Notes: generated by a model not told the origin, from the sequence alone. Shown: positions 17,216 to 26,885, counted from the first letter of the stretch. The stretch is DNA of 64,000 bases from an uncultured bacterium (GCA_949297775.1 CASFTM010000008.1:50691-114690); one strand, 5' to 3'. Numbers and translations are program-made.

Positions 17216-18928
17216 TTAGTTGTCTTGATAGTCTTTCAGCATTTTGGTACGGCTGGGGTGGCGCAGTTTGCGGATGGCTTTGGCTTCAATTTGGCGCACG
17301 CGTTCGCGCGTGACGTTAAACATTTTGCCCACTTCTTCCAGGGTGCGGGGGTAGCCGGAGTCAATCCCAAAACGCAAGCTGATGATTTTGGCTTCCCGTT
17401 CCGAAAGCGTAGCCAGTACATCGGCCACTTCCTGTTTGCGCAGGAAATCCACCGCCGCGCTGGTGGGGTTTGGCCCGTTCTTATCTTCAATAAAGTCTTC
17501 CAGGTTGGAATCCTCATCTTCGCCGATAGGCGTAGAAAGGGAAATCGGGTCCTGCATAATTTTGAGTACGCTTTTTACCTTTTCTACCGACAGGCGCAGC
17601 GTTTTGGAATAATCTTCCAGTGTGGGTTCGCGCCCGTGTTCCTGGCGGAACTTATTGGTTACTTTGGTTAATTTGGAAACCAACTCTTTCATATGCACCG
17701 GGATACGGATGGTGTTGGCCTGGTCCGCAATGGCGCGGTTGATGCTTTGGCGGATCCACCAAGTGGCGTAGGTGGAAAATTTAAATCCGCGTTTGTATTC
17801 AAATTTTTCCACCGCTTTCATCAGCCCCAGGCCGCCTTCTTGGATGAGGTCGGATAATTCCAGGTTGGAGTTGACGTGCTTTTTGGCGATAGAAACTACC
17901 AGGCGCAGGTTGGCTTTGATGAGTTTTAACTTGTCCTGCAAAATCATATCCTCAAAAAATACGATGCGGTCGTTGAATGCCAAAAATTCTTTTTCGGTCA
18001 TTGGCAAGGTGTCTACCATCTGGGCATGGCGGCGCTGGACGTCCTCAATATTGGAGAGTGCGCGTTCCAATTCCGGCAAGGTGAATTTGGTAGCTTTCTT
18101 GAAATCTTTTTCGGTGATCTTGCCCGCTTTAAAACGGTTGACCAATTTTTTGACTTCCGCATACGGGCCGAAGTATTCGTCAAAGCGTTTCATATCGTTG
18201 AGGGTTTCGGTCAGGCGGTCCGCCAGGTTTTTAATTTTGTTTGTCAAACGTTTGATTTTGTTTTGGTTTAAATTTAGTTTGGTAATGCTGGCTACTACTT
18301 CTTTTTGCTTGGCTTCCAGTTTTTCAATGGCATTGTTGCGTTTTTTATCGCTTAAGTTGCCTTCGCGCAGTTCTTTCATCAGTTTGGTGATTTCCTGCTC
18401 CCGTTTACCAATGAATTGGGCGGCGTCTTTGAGCTTTTTGCGCATATTGTTCAGCTCGCGCGTGGTGCGTTTGCCGCGGGGCATAAGTTCTTTGGTGGTC
18501 ATTTCTTCCTGGTCCACCAGTTCTTCCCAGTTGCAGATTTCGCGCATGGTAATGGGCGATTCCAGCACCAGCTTGCGCAGTTCTTTTTCGCGTTCGCGGA
18601 TGTTGCGCGCCAGCGTGATTTCTTCATCGCGCGACAACAGCGGCACTTTACCCATCTCGGACAGATACATCCGGATAGAATTGGATATGTCGGGGCTGGA
18701 AGACCAATCTTCGCTCAAGGCTTCTTTGTCCTGGGCGGCAACGGATTTGAATTTCTTTTGGTCTACCACCTGGATACCCAAATCGTCCAGCGTGCCCATT
18801 ACGCCGTCAATGTCTTCCGCGCTCATATCGGACGCGGCAATGGAGCGGTTTAATTCTTCCAACGACAGAAAACCGCTTTCTTTTCCTTCTTCCACTAAAT
18901 CTTTCAGCGCTTTGTTTCCAGATGCCAT
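17216..18928 (-). CDS. rpoD: Primary sigma factor RpoD (sigma 70)
   Basis: The 570-residue sigma factor has a shortened region 1.1, region 1.2 ([19 protein letters not shown]), a charged non-conserved region of about 200 residues, and region 2 ([45 protein letters not shown]). Regions 3 and 4 follow ([41 protein letters not shown]). These are the hallmarks of a housekeeping sigma, matching the TTGACA/TATAAT-type promoters seen in the window. It follows dnaG by only a few bases in the rpsU-dnaG-rpoD order. Confidence 0.97.
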   Translation of the reverse strand: MASGNKALKDLVEEGKESGFLSLEELNRSIAASDMSAEDIDGVMGTLDDLGIQVVDQKKFKSVAAQDKEALSEDWSSSPDISNSIRMYLSEMGKVPLLSRDEEITLARNIREREKELRKLVLESPITMREICNWEELVDQEEMTTKELMPRGKRTTRELNNMRKKLKDAAQFIGKREQEITKLMKELREGNLSDKKRNNAIEKLEAKQKEVVASITKLNLNQNKIKRLTNKIKNLADRLTETLNDMKRFDEYFGPYAEVKKLVNRFKAGKITEKDFKKATKFTLPELERALSNIEDVQRRHAQMVDTLPMTEKEFLAFNDRIVFFEDMILQDKLKLIKANLRLVVSIAKKHVNSNLELSDLIQEGGLGLMKAVEKFEYKRGFKFSTYATWWIRQSINRAIADQANTIRIPVHMKELVSKLTKVTNKFRQEHGREPTLEDYSKTLRLSVEKVKSVLKIMQDPISLSTPIGEDEDSNLEDFIEDKNGPNPTSAAVDFLRKQEVADVLATLSEREAKIISLRFGIDSGYPRTLEEVGKMFNVTRERVRQIEAKAIRKLRHPSRTKMLKDYQDN

Positions 18929-18935
18929 ATTTTCC

Positions 18936-20687
18936 TCAACTGCGATATTTTTTTAATTTATTCTGCAACTGCATATATTTCTGAATAATTTCCGGCGGTA
19001 CATTGCCTGCGCCCAGCTGTTTCATCTGCCGTTTGACGGCTTCCAGCCGTTTATGCAGGCCGGCTCTTTCCAGCTTGGCGGCGCAGGCGGCAATGTCGCG
19101 TGCCGGGTCAAAATCTGCCGGCGTTTGCAGCATAGCCAGCTTTACCAGCTCTTTTTTTTGTTCGGGCACATAAGCCGCGGCGGCTTGCGCCAAATCCTGG
19201 CTTTGCGGATTTGCCGTATGCGCCCGTACCAGGGCTTCAAAAATTTTCCAGGCCCCGGGGGAGGAAAAATCCTCCTGCGTCAGTTCGGAACACAACACCA
19301 TATGTTCCGGGCTTTTTAACAGCCACGAAAGCAAATCTTCTTCCGCCGCGCTTACCGCCGGCTGCACGGCAGGCTGCGGTTGGGGACGCGGCTGAAAGTT
19401 TTGGGCAAACGGCGCGGGTTTGCGCAGGCGTTCCAGCACCAGCTGTTCATCCACGCCCACGTGTTCGGCCACGTATTTGGCCCATTCCCGCCGGACGATT
19501 TCATCCGGCTGTTTGGCAATCGTTTCCGCCAGCTCCGTCACAATGCGCGTCTTGTCCTGCGCTTGGAGCGGCTGCGGGTATAAGTCCAGCTGCAAAGCCG
19601 TGTGGAAAGCAATCAAATCCTGCGCCTGGTTTAAAATGTTTTCAAAACTTTCTTTGCCGTATTTGGCAATGTACTCGTCCGGGTCCAGCCCTTCCGGCAG
19701 CGAGGCCACTTTTACAAACAATCCGCGTTCAATCAAAATAAGCGCGCCGCGCAAAGCGGCTTTAATACCGGCGGCGTCCGGGTCAAACAGTACGATGACG
19801 TTATCCGTATAGCGCTTAAGCAGCCGCGCATGTTCTTCGGTCAGGCTGGTGCCCAGCGGAGCTACCGTATAGTCCGCTCCCGCCTGGTGGCAGGCGATAA
19901 CGTCCATATACCCTTCCAAAAGCACCGCGTGCCCGGCTTTGCGGATGGCCGGCCCCGCAAAATTCAGCCCATAGAGTACGTGGCTTTTGGTAAACAAAAC
20001 CGTTTCCGGCGAATTTAAATATTTGGGGTCGCCTTCCCCCAAAATGCGCCCGCCGAAACCCACCGTGTCGCCCCGTTGGTTGATGATGGGGAACATCAGG
20101 CGGTTGCGGTAATAATCGCGCGGGCCGTAAGCGGTGATTACGCACAGGCCGGCTTCTTTTAAATCCTTATCCGTGTACTTGGCTGCCCGGGCGGCGCGCG
20201 CCAAGGCAGTGGCATCGTTTAAGGCCAGGCCCAGTTCAAATTTTTCGCACGTTTGCGGGGTCAGGTTGCGTTCCTGCGCGTACGCGCGCGCGCGTTCACC
20301 TTCCGCCCCCAGTAAATTTTTATGATAGAACGCTTTGGCAAACTCCAACAGCTTGCGCACATTGGCGCGGCGGATTTCTTCGCCGGTCATCGGGCGGGCG
20401 GGTTTGTATTCCAGCCCGGCCAGGCCGGCTAATTTTTCCAGCGCTTCGTTGAAGGAGAGGTTTTCCATCTTCATTAAAAAGGCGAAGATGTCGCCCCCTT
20501 CCTGGCAGCCGAAACAATAGAACAACCCCTTTTCGCTGCTGCACGTGAAAGAAGGGGTTTTCTCTTTATGAAAAGGACAGCAGGCCTTGTAGGTTTTACC
20601 CGCGCGTTTTAGGTCCGGTACATATTGCCGGATAAATTCTACAATGTCCAACCGTTCCTTGATTTGTTCTGTAAGATTATAGTTCAC
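18936..20687 (-). CDS. dnaG: DNA primase
   Basis: The 583-residue primase makes RNA primers for replication. The N-terminal CHC2 zinc site is [12 protein letters not shown] and then [10 protein letters not shown]. The core follows with [18 protein letters not shown], and the Toprim domain has [15 protein letters not shown] and [12 protein letters not shown]. The C-terminal part after about residue 430, which should bind DnaB, is shorter and less conserved, with a Pro-rich linker. It is the middle gene of the macromolecular synthesis operon, between rpsU and rpoD. Confidence 0.96.
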   Translation of the reverse strand: MNYNLTEQIKERLDIVEFIRQYVPDLKRAGKTYKACCPFHKEKTPSFTCSSEKGLFYCFGCQEGGDIFAFLMKMENLSFNEALEKLAGLAGLEYKPARPMTGEEIRRANVRKLLEFAKAFYHKNLLGAEGERARAYAQERNLTPQTCEKFELGLALNDATALARAARAAKYTDKDLKEAGLCVITAYGPRDYYRNRLMFPIINQRGDTVGFGGRILGEGDPKYLNSPETVLFTKSHVLYGLNFAGPAIRKAGHAVLLEGYMDVIACHQAGADYTVAPLGTSLTEEHARLLKRYTDNVIVLFDPDAAGIKAALRGALILIERGLFVKVASLPEGLDPDEYIAKYGKESFENILNQAQDLIAFHTALQLDLYPQPLQAQDKTRIVTELAETIAKQPDEIVRREWAKYVAEHVGVDEQLVLERLRKPAPFAQNFQPRPQPQPAVQPAVSAAEEDLLSWLLKSPEHMVLCSELTQEDFSSPGAWKIFEALVRAHTANPQSQDLAQAAAAYVPEQKKELVKLAMLQTPADFDPARDIAACAAKLERAGLHKRLEAVKRQMKQLGAGNVPPEIIQKYMQLQNKLKKYRS

Positions 20688-20722
20688 GCTTCTGCCGCCT
20701 GGTTTTAGATTAAAGGCAAAGA

Positions 20723-20760
20723 AGGCAATAGCCCGATACTTGCGTAAAGGACTATTGCCT
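20723..20760 (-). terminator. Hairpin between rpsU and dnaG
   Basis: AGGCAATAG (20723-20731) pairs with CTATTGCCT (20752-20760). On the minus strand it is followed by a broken T-rich stretch. In E. coli a partial terminator lies at this place in the operon and lowers primase expression relative to S21. A similar attenuating or processing role is inferred here. Confidence 0.55.
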
Positions 20761-20775
20761 GTGGTGCTGCTTTAA

Positions 20776-20970
20776 TTAAAAACGTCTGCGTTTGGTGCGG
20801 CGGGCGCGGCGCTGAGCTTCCTGCGATTTGATTTTGCGTTTCACGCTCGGAGGCATGTAAGTTTCGCGTCTTTTGATTTCTTTCAAAATGCCGTTCTTCT
20901 CACATTCTCTTTTAAAGCGTTTGAGCGCTTCTTCCAGGTGCTCGGCGTCTCTGACTTTTACAAAAACCAT
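20776..20970 (-). CDS. rpsU: Ribosomal protein S21
   Basis: The 64-residue protein is strongly basic and matches the S21 pattern: VFVKVRDAEHLEEALKRF, then KRECEKNGILKEI, RRRETYMPPS and an Arg/Lys-rich tail. It sits on the 30S platform near the 3' end of 16S rRNA. The ATG at 20968-20970 is chosen because a GGTGG box precedes it and family members start just before the VKV strand; an in-frame GTG or TTG-type start further upstream would add about nine residues. It leads the rpsU-dnaG-rpoD operon. Confidence 0.93.
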   Translation of the reverse strand: MVFVKVRDAEHLEEALKRFKRECEKNGILKEIKRRETYMPPSVKRKIKSQEAQRRARRTKRRRF

Positions 20971-21067
20971 TACTTTTTCACCACCTTCTATGGTCAATAG
21001 ACAAAAATAAAAGGGTAATTTTTACCTTATATATATTATAGCTTATTTTAGGCGTTTTGGGTGTTTT

Positions 21068-21403
21068 TTAGCCCGCCGGCCACAAAAAGCGTCTGCCCGC
21101 CATTAAGTGGAAGTGCAAATGGTCCACGCTCTGACCGGCGCCTTTGCCGTTGTTGGTGACGAGGCGGAAGTCTTTTAACTTGAACTGCTGCGCCAGCTTT
21201 TTGGCCACCAGCAGCACTTTGCCCAATAAAAGGGCGTCCTGTTCGTCCGCTTCGGACAACCGCGCAATGTGCTTGCGCGGAATAATCAACAGATGCGTAG
21301 GCGCCTGCGGGTTTAAATCTTTGAAGGCGACCACATCGTCATCTTCGTAAATCAGTTGGCTTTTTACGGAGCCGTCGGCAATGCCGCAAAATATGCAATT
21401 CAT
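21068..21403 (-). CDS. HIT family nucleotide-binding hydrolase (HinT-like)
   Basis: The 111-residue protein carries the N-terminal CIFCGIADG, a KDLNPQAPTHLLIIPRKHI strand and the C-terminal histidine triad HLHFHLMAG. HinT-type enzymes hydrolyse purine nucleoside phosphoramidates and aminoacyl-AMP. The start at 21403 gives the usual MNCIFCGI beginning. An ATG 15 bases upstream overlaps the promoter and is unlikely. A TATAAT ends exactly six bases before the ATG, so transcription should begin on the start codon itself. Confidence 0.93.
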   Translation of the reverse strand: MNCIFCGIADGSVKSQLIYEDDDVVAFKDLNPQAPTHLLIIPRKHIARLSEADEQDALLLGKVLLVAKKLAQQFKLKDFRLVTNNGKGAGQSVDHLHFHLMAGRRFLWPAG

Positions 21404-21409
21404 ATCGTT

Positions 21410-21415
21410 ATTATA
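21410..21415 (-). promoter_or_regulatory. -10 box of the HIT gene, leaderless
   Basis: A perfect TATAAT is followed by six bases and then the ATG, the spacing expected if the first transcribed base is the A of the start codon. Confidence 0.6.
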
Positions 21416-21480
21416 CATATTTTTAGGAGTTTCCTTGAATTTTTGATAAGCCTTTGAAAACTAATTTATAAAGGATGTCT

Positions 21481-21871
21481 ATGAGAAAGATATTTGTTTT
21501 GATGTTGGTTCTTATTAATGTGCGCAGGTTGTTCTGCTTTTCGCTCCAGTAAAGAAAGCCTTTCTGTAGTGGTCAGTCAGCCCGATGCTGTTATATATGT
21601 CAATGGTCAACTCGTGGAGCAAGGAACGGTTACGACTCGTGTCAAACGGAATAAGAATGTGCAAATAGTTGCCTCTAAGCCGGGATATTATCCGGGGTCT
21701 TACAATATTGACAGTAATTTGAATGCAACAGGCATTTTGGATATTATTGGTACTTTTTTCTTTTTAGTGCCGGTTATTGGAGTGTTCTTTCCGGGGGCAA
21801 AATCCTTGGACGAAAACAATGCATTCGTGAATTTGATTCCCCAACCAACGGTAAATCCAAGTGCAAATTAA
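21481..21871 (+). pseudogene. PEGA-like lipoprotein with a frameshift in its signal peptide
   Basis: An ATG at 21481 with a good AAGGA box opens a hydrophobic signal sequence (MRKIFVLMLVLI) that then runs out of frame and stops at about 21550. The +1 frame contains the rest from 21518: a lipobox-like CAGC and a 110-residue body. Joining the two frames by one base near 21511-21518 gives a normal lipoprotein. The body has a PEGA-like pattern (SVVVSQPDAVIYVNGQ, then VQIVASKPGYYPGS) and a late hydrophobic segment. PEGA domains are surface-anchored beta modules. It may be truly broken, read from 21518 without export, or an assembly error. Confidence 0.65.
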
Positions 21872-21921
21872 TGACCGCCAGCCTATGCGATCATTGTTTT
21901 TAAGAGAGTGTGCCAGAATAC

Positions 21922-21958
21922 TTTTTAAGCCCCGGCGGTATGCACCGGGGCTTAAAAA
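21922..21958. other. Strong hairpin upstream of the acyl-CoA dehydrogenase gene
   Basis: TTTTTAAGCCCCGG (21922-21935) pairs perfectly with CCGGGGCTTAAAAA (21945-21958) around a 9-base loop. The T run is on the 5' side and the A run on the 3' side, so it is not a textbook terminator in either direction, though a short A/T end may suffice. It separates the lipoprotein from the Etf operon. Confidence 0.6.
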
Positions 21959-22000
21959 TTGGTATCATATATCTATATTGTATTTTGGAGACTCCCAAAT

Positions 22001-23644
22001 ATGGCAAAAAACGACCTGACAACCAGAAACCTGATGTTGGACAGTTTGAAGCAATATGCGAAGAACCGGATTTCTTTTAACCTGATCCGGGAGCATGATG
22101 CGAAAAACGAAATCCCGTTAGACATTTTAAAAGAGATGTACGACCACGACGTATTGGGCGTACATCTTTTGCTTATTCCTGAAGAATACGGCGGACTCGG
22201 CGGTCAGACCACCGAAATTTACCGCGTATGCGAACAGTTGGCCCGCATTGACCTGGGCATCGCCACCGGCGTGTTCGCCACCTTCCTGGGCAGCGACCCC
22301 ATTAACGTAGGCGGCACCCCGGAACAGAAAGCCAAATGGTTCAAAAAAATTGCCCACGAAAATAAACTGGTAGCCTACGGCGCCACCGAAGCGGACGCCG
22401 GTTCCGACCTCGTTTCCCTGCGCACCCGCGCGGAACACGTAGTGAAAGACGGCAAAGTGGTGGGCTACAAAATTACCGGCAGCAAAATGTGGATTTCCAA
22501 CGGCGGCGTAGCCGATATCTACACCGTGCTGGCCCTGGCCCCCGGCGGCCCGAGCTGGTTTATTGTAGAAAAAGGCACCCCCGGTTTTACCCAGGACGTA
22601 CACGAAGATAAGCACGGTATCCGCTTGTCCAACACCGCCGGTTTGGCGTTTGACGACGTGTATGTGCCGGCTGAAAATTTAATCGGCCTTAAAGAAGGCC
22701 AAGGCTTCCTGCAGGCGCAGGCCGTGTTCGGCTATACGCGCTTGATGGTGGCGGCGTTCGGTTTGGGCGGCGGAGAAGAAGCGGTGGAAACCGCTTTGCA
22801 GTATGCCCAACAGCGCATTCAGGCGGGCGGCCCGCTGGCCGAAAAACAGGGCTTTATGTTAAAGCTCATCACCCCGCACTATGTGCGCTTTGAAGCGGCC
22901 CGCGCGTATATTGACTGGACGGCCAAACAGCTGGAAGTCAACAACCACGGCTTGGCTACCGAAGGCGCCATTGCCAAATTGTACGCCACCGAAACCGGCA
23001 ATAAAGCTGCCGAAGATTCCATCCAAGCGATGGGCGGTTTTGGTTACACCAAAGAATTTGCGGTGGAAAAAATCAAACGCGACGTCAAAATTACCTGTAT
23101 TTATGAAGGCACCAGCGAAGTGTTGGAAATGACTATCTTCCGCGGACGCTGGCAGGAACATTTAAAGAGCCGCGGCCAGTACTATTTGAACCAGGCCGCC
23201 GAATTTGACGCCATTCACGCGCAGAACCCCAATGTGGGTGCCGACAGCGTGGCCTTGGGCTTTAGAGCCTTGGCCCGCGTGCTGGACGACTGCCGCGCCA
23301 ATAAGCTGACCCGTCACCAGTACGTTACCTTTATGCTGGGCGATCTTATCAGCGAAATGGAAGTGGCCGCCGTGTTTACCCGCCAGTGCGCCAACAAAGT
23401 CATCACCGAAGGCAGCCGCTTTGACCTGAACACGCTTAGCACGATGGCCCGCGTCAACGCCCGCCAGAGCGCTTTCAAAACTGCTACGGACGGTATGCGC
23501 CTCATCCTGGGCACCTGCCCCGATATTGACGCGGCGGCGCTGAGCCAAGGCGTGAACCTGGTCGGCATTGAAGAAAAAATGCGCGGACTTATTGACGATA
23601 TGGACGTCGTTTCCGCCAAACTTAGAGAAGTTTTCAAAAAATAG
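22001..23644 (+). CDS. Acyl-CoA dehydrogenase (enoyl-CoA reductase partner of Etf)
   Basis: The 547-residue flavoenzyme has an N-terminal helical domain, the signature stretch AYGATEADAGSDLVSL, the mid beta domain (ITGSKMWISNGGVAD) and the C-terminal helical domain with QAMGGFGYTKEFAVEKIKRDVK and IYEGTSEV, where the Glu of YEGT is the usual catalytic base. About 130 further residues at the C terminus exceed the common 380-residue length. A TTGGAG box precedes the ATG at 22001. etfB and etfA follow directly, an order also found in caffeyl-CoA reductase operons (carCDE). In a fermenter it may reduce an enoyl-CoA. The true substrate is unknown. Confidence 0.9.
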   Translation: MAKNDLTTRNLMLDSLKQYAKNRISFNLIREHDAKNEIPLDILKEMYDHDVLGVHLLLIPEEYGGLGGQTTEIYRVCEQLARIDLGIATGVFATFLGSDPINVGGTPEQKAKWFKKIAHENKLVAYGATEADAGSDLVSLRTRAEHVVKDGKVVGYKITGSKMWISNGGVADIYTVLALAPGGPSWFIVEKGTPGFTQDVHEDKHGIRLSNTAGLAFDDVYVPAENLIGLKEGQGFLQAQAVFGYTRLMVAAFGLGGGEEAVETALQYAQQRIQAGGPLAEKQGFMLKLITPHYVRFEAARAYIDWTAKQLEVNNHGLATEGAIAKLYATETGNKAAEDSIQAMGGFGYTKEFAVEKIKRDVKITCIYEGTSEVLEMTIFRGRWQEHLKSRGQYYLNQAAEFDAIHAQNPNVGADSVALGFRALARVLDDCRANKLTRHQYVTFMLGDLISEMEVAAVFTRQCANKVITEGSRFDLNTLSTMARVNARQSAFKTATDGMRLILGTCPDIDAAALSQGVNLVGIEEKMRGLIDDMDVVSAKLREVFKK

Positions 23645-23653
23645 GATAAACGT

Positions 23654-24442
23654 ATGAATATCATTGTTTGCATTAAACAAGTTCCCGATTCCACCCAAGT
23701 GAAAGTGGACCCGAAAACGGGTACGCTTATCCGCGCGGGTGTACCCAGTATTTTGAACCCGTATGACCACTACGCTTTGGAAAAGGCCCTGGCTATCAAA
23801 GCCAAAACCGGCGCTAAAGTGACGGTGCTGTCCATGGGCCCGAACCAGGCTGTCGCCGTCTTGCGTTTGGCGCTGGCCTTGGGGGCGGACGAAGGCGTCC
23901 TCCTTTCCGACCGTGCGTTTGCCGGTTCCGATACGTGGGCCACTTCTTACGCGCTGGCTACGGCTATCCGCAAAATCGGCCAGTACGATTTAATCCTCTG
24001 CGGGCAAATGGCTATTGACGGCGATACCGCCCAAACCGGCCCGGGCATTGCTTTCCACTTGGGCATCCCCCAAATTACGTTCTGCGAAAGCATTGACGCC
24101 AGCGGCAGCCAAGTGGTGGTAAAGAAACTGATTGAAGGCGGCCACCAAATTCTGGAAGCCGATCTGCCCGTCTTGGTTACGATGACGATGCCCCACGACT
24201 ATGCCCCCAAATATCCTTCCTTTATGGCTGCCCATAAAGCGCAGGAAAAAGCCACCTTTACCTGGACGGCGGCCGACATCGGCGCCGACCCGCATAAATT
24301 GGGGTTGGAAGGATCTCCCACCCGTGTGGACCGCATCTTCCCGCCGCCGGCCCGCCCCAAAGGCGAAATGTTCTCCGGCTCGGCTGTGGAACTGGCGGAT
24401 AAATTTGTAGAAATTTTGAAAAAGGAGAGTGTAATCAAATGA
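23654..24442 (+). CDS. etfB: Electron transfer flavoprotein beta subunit
   Basis: The 262-residue subunit opens MNIIVCIKQVPDSTQVKVD and carries LSMGPNQAV and the nucleotide-binding CGQMAIDGDTAQTGP stretch. In bifurcating Etf proteins this subunit holds an FAD at the NADH-oxidising site, while in ordinary ones it holds AMP; the sequence alone does not decide this for me. It lies 9 bases after the dehydrogenase, and its stop overlaps the etfA start by four bases. Confidence 0.95.
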   Translation: MNIIVCIKQVPDSTQVKVDPKTGTLIRAGVPSILNPYDHYALEKALAIKAKTGAKVTVLSMGPNQAVAVLRLALALGADEGVLLSDRAFAGSDTWATSYALATAIRKIGQYDLILCGQMAIDGDTAQTGPGIAFHLGIPQITFCESIDASGSQVVVKKLIEGGHQILEADLPVLVTMTMPHDYAPKYPSFMAAHKAQEKATFTWTAADIGADPHKLGLEGSPTRVDRIFPPPARPKGEMFSGSAVELADKFVEILKKESVIK

Positions 24443-25629
24443 TTCAGGTAGCTTCTAATTGCGTAGGTTGCGGCAAATGCGTAGGCGCTTGTCCGTTTGG
24501 CGCGCTCTCTTTGGTCAACCGCAAAGCGGTGCCCAACGCCAGCTGCACGATGTGCGGCGCGTGCGTGTCCGTCTGCCCGGTAAAAGCTTTGTCCCTGCCG
24601 GCTTCCGGCGCGGTCAAGAAAGACCTGTCCGCCTATAAAGGCGTGTGGGTGTTTATTGAAATTTCCGATGACGGCAAAACCCAAAAAGTCCGCCCGGTGG
24701 GCTTTGAACTTTTGTCCAAAGGGCGCGAACTCGCCGACCAGTTGGGTGAAGAACTCTGCGCCGTGGTAATTGGGGACAATGTTTCCCAGTACTATGCCGA
24801 GCTTTCCCAGTACGGTACGGACAAAATCTATGCCGTAAACGGCCCCGAATACCACACCTATAACACGATTGCGTACGCCAACGCGATGGTAACGCTGATT
24901 AAAAAATATAATCCCAGCGTGGTGTTGTATCCGTCCACCTATATCGGGCGCGATTTATCCCCGCGTATTTCTTCGGAACTGTTCGTCGGCTTGACGGCGG
25001 ACTGCACGGGGCTTTCTATTAAAGACGGCAATTTAATCCAAACCCGCCCCGCTTTTGGCGGCAACATTATGGCGGATATTAAATGCCCGGATTACCGCCC
25101 GCAAATGTCCACCGTGCGGCCCAATGTGTTCAAAAAAGTGGTCACTACGCCCGGCAAAATGGCGCAGATCGTAACCGAAGCGGTTGCTATCCCGACGCAG
25201 GCCGCCAAAGTGCGTGTGATTAATACGCACATTGACGAAGTATCCGCTATGGACAAGCTGGACGAAGCCGAAGTGGTTATCGCCGGCGGACGCGGCATGA
25301 AAGACCAAAACGGTTTTAACCTGCTGGAAGAATTAGCTTCCGACTTAGGCGGTGCCGTAGGCGCCAGCCGCGCGGCGATTGACTTGGGCTTAAAACCCAA
25401 AGACAAACAAATCGGCCAGAGCGGTGTGACCGTAGCTTCCAAGCTGTATGTGGCGTGCGGTATTTCCGGTGCGGTGCAGCATATCGTGGGTATGGAGCAC
25501 AGCGACGTGATTATCGGTATTAACAAAGATGCTAACGCGCCGATTTTCAACGTCTGCAAATACGGCTTCGTAGGCGACGCCCACCAAATCCTGCCGCGCA
25601 TTATTGAGCAAATCAAAAAAACCAAATAA
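24439..25629 (+). CDS. etfA: Electron transfer flavoprotein alpha subunit with N-terminal 2[4Fe-4S] ferredoxin domain
   Basis: The 396-residue protein has two complete CxxCxxCxxxCP motifs in its first 50 residues (CVGCGKCVGACP and CTMCGACVSVCP), then the EtfA alpha/beta domain and the FAD-binding C-terminal domain (AGGRGMKDQNGFNLLEELA, VGASRAAIDLG, IGQSGVTVASKLYVACGISGAVQH). The extra ferredoxin domain is known from CarE of Acetobacterium, part of a bifurcating caffeyl-CoA reductase. The ATG overlaps the etfB stop, so coupled translation is likely. A 16-base-stem terminator ends the operon. Confidence 0.95.
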   Translation: MIQVASNCVGCGKCVGACPFGALSLVNRKAVPNASCTMCGACVSVCPVKALSLPASGAVKKDLSAYKGVWVFIEISDDGKTQKVRPVGFELLSKGRELADQLGEELCAVVIGDNVSQYYAELSQYGTDKIYAVNGPEYHTYNTIAYANAMVTLIKKYNPSVVLYPSTYIGRDLSPRISSELFVGLTADCTGLSIKDGNLIQTRPAFGGNIMADIKCPDYRPQMSTVRPNVFKKVVTTPGKMAQIVTEAVAIPTQAAKVRVINTHIDEVSAMDKLDEAEVVIAGGRGMKDQNGFNLLEELASDLGGAVGASRAAIDLGLKPKDKQIGQSGVTVASKLYVACGISGAVQHIVGMEHSDVIIGINKDANAPIFNVCKYGFVGDAHQILPRIIEQIKKTK

Positions 25630-25644
25630 CGGTTTTTCCTTGCT

Positions 25645-25682
25645 AAAAGAGGACCTATACAGCGTATAGGTCCTCTTTTTTG
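25645..25682 (+). terminator. Terminator of the Etf operon
   Basis: A perfect 16-base stem (25645-25660 with 25664-25679) with an AGC loop is followed by T. Confidence 0.92.
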
Positions 25683-25760
25683 TGTACTTGGGCCCAAAGA
25701 CCCTTTTTTACGGGGCGGAGAAAATACAAAATATAAAAAGAAAGATTGCGGAAAGACAAA

Positions 25761-26885
25761 ATGAAAGTATTTTTCTTTTTAGTTGTTTTGTGCTGGTGTA
25801 TGCCGGCTGTTGCCCAGCGGCAAAAAATGCCGTCTTTGTTGGCAAGAGAGCTGTTCTCTTCGTCTGTTCAAACCAACCTGCAGAAGGCCGCTTCCCAGCC
25901 GGGGTACGCCGCCCAGGTGGCTGTTCAGCGTGCGGCTTATTTGCAAAAACACCAGCGGGAACAGTTTGCCGAACTGGATTTTATGCTTGGGAGCTACTTC
26001 TTGCCCGATATGGAACAGGCCTCCGCTAAAACCTTGGCGGAAAACCGACAACTGCAAGAAAAAATGATCCGCAAGTGGATTGAACTAGACTTCTACGCTT
26101 CCCAGCATGCCGGGCAACTGCAAAACGGCGTGTTATACCAGGTGCGCCCCAAAATCAACTATACCCAATTGATACCCCTGCAAACCCGGCTGGTGTTAGT
26201 GGGGGAAAGCCATAAGCAGCCTCTCATTCTGGAAGAAATTGCCCAGCTGCTCCAACAACTTAAAAAAGCGTATCCGTCCCGCCGCATTTACTACGCGTCC
26301 GAATTTATGGTGTCTGCGCTGGGGTCAGGGGAATCCTTCCATATCCTGCGCAGCGAACAAGAGGTGGCACGGTATGCGTTGGTGAAACCGTTATATTATC
26401 CATTGGCGAGAAGACTCTTCTTTGGCGGTATAAAAGTAGTGGGATTGGAAAATCCGGCCCCCTTTAGCAACCCGGCTGACAACCGGCTTCCGTTTTTAAA
26501 AAGCCAGCGTGCTTGGGAGATGCTTTCGCCCGCCGGCGTTCAAAAGCGAAATGCATATTGGGCGCAAATCATCCGGGCCATTTATGCAAGCGACCCCAAG
26601 GCGTTGGTGGTGGCACACGCCGGAAATGGGCATGTAAATTATAATATGCTAAATTCCTTGTCTGGTATGCTGAAAGATTTAAAACCGCTGGTACTCAATT
26701 TTAATATAGCAGAAAGGGAAGCTCCTGCTGTGGAGCGTTATTTCCCGTTGCCGGCGCCCGTACGCTGGCGCGGCGCTGAAATGCGCCACGGCAACCGCGC
26801 CCAGCCGGTATATTTTATCCGCCAAATGACAAGCAAACGCGCGGCGCTAGTGGCTGGATATGATGTGGGTGTAATTATTCGTTAA
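25761..26885 (+). CDS. Secreted ChaN/EreA-like protein, paralogue 1
   Basis: This 374-residue protein has a signal peptide (MKVFFFLVVLCWCMPAVAQ). The body shows LVLVGESH at residues 144-151, RRIYYASEFM about 35 residues later, and LVVAHAGNGHVNYN late in the chain. Paired G-E-x-H and H-x-G-x-x-H motifs resemble the ChaN/EreA/TraB-Tiki clan, whose members include haem-binding lipoproteins and hydrolases. It ends in a conserved IRQM-x-x-KRAALVAGYDV strand. The start at 25761 is chosen for the signal peptide. It is the first of three tandem paralogues and may be cotranscribed with them. Neither substrate nor metal can be named. Confidence 0.6.
   Translation: MKVFFFLVVLCWCMPAVAQRQKMPSLLARELFSSSVQTNLQKAASQPGYAAQVAVQRAAYLQKHQREQFAELDFMLGSYFLPDMEQASAKTLAENRQLQEKMIRKWIELDFYASQHAGQLQNGVLYQVRPKINYTQLIPLQTRLVLVGESHKQPLILEEIAQLLQQLKKAYPSRRIYYASEFMVSALGSGESFHILRSEQEVARYALVKPLYYPLARRLFFGGIKVVGLENPAPFSNPADNRLPFLKSQRAWEMLSPAGVQKRNAYWAQIIRAIYASDPKALVVAHAGNGHVNYNMLNSLSGMLKDLKPLVLNFNIAEREAPAVERYFPLPAPVRWRGAEMRHGNRAQPVYFIRQMTSKRAALVAGYDVGVIIR

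Noticed and set aside
17772..18956. Long open frame on the + strand opposite rpoD
   Set aside because: Same reasoning: rpoD is unambiguous and the antisense product has no domain.
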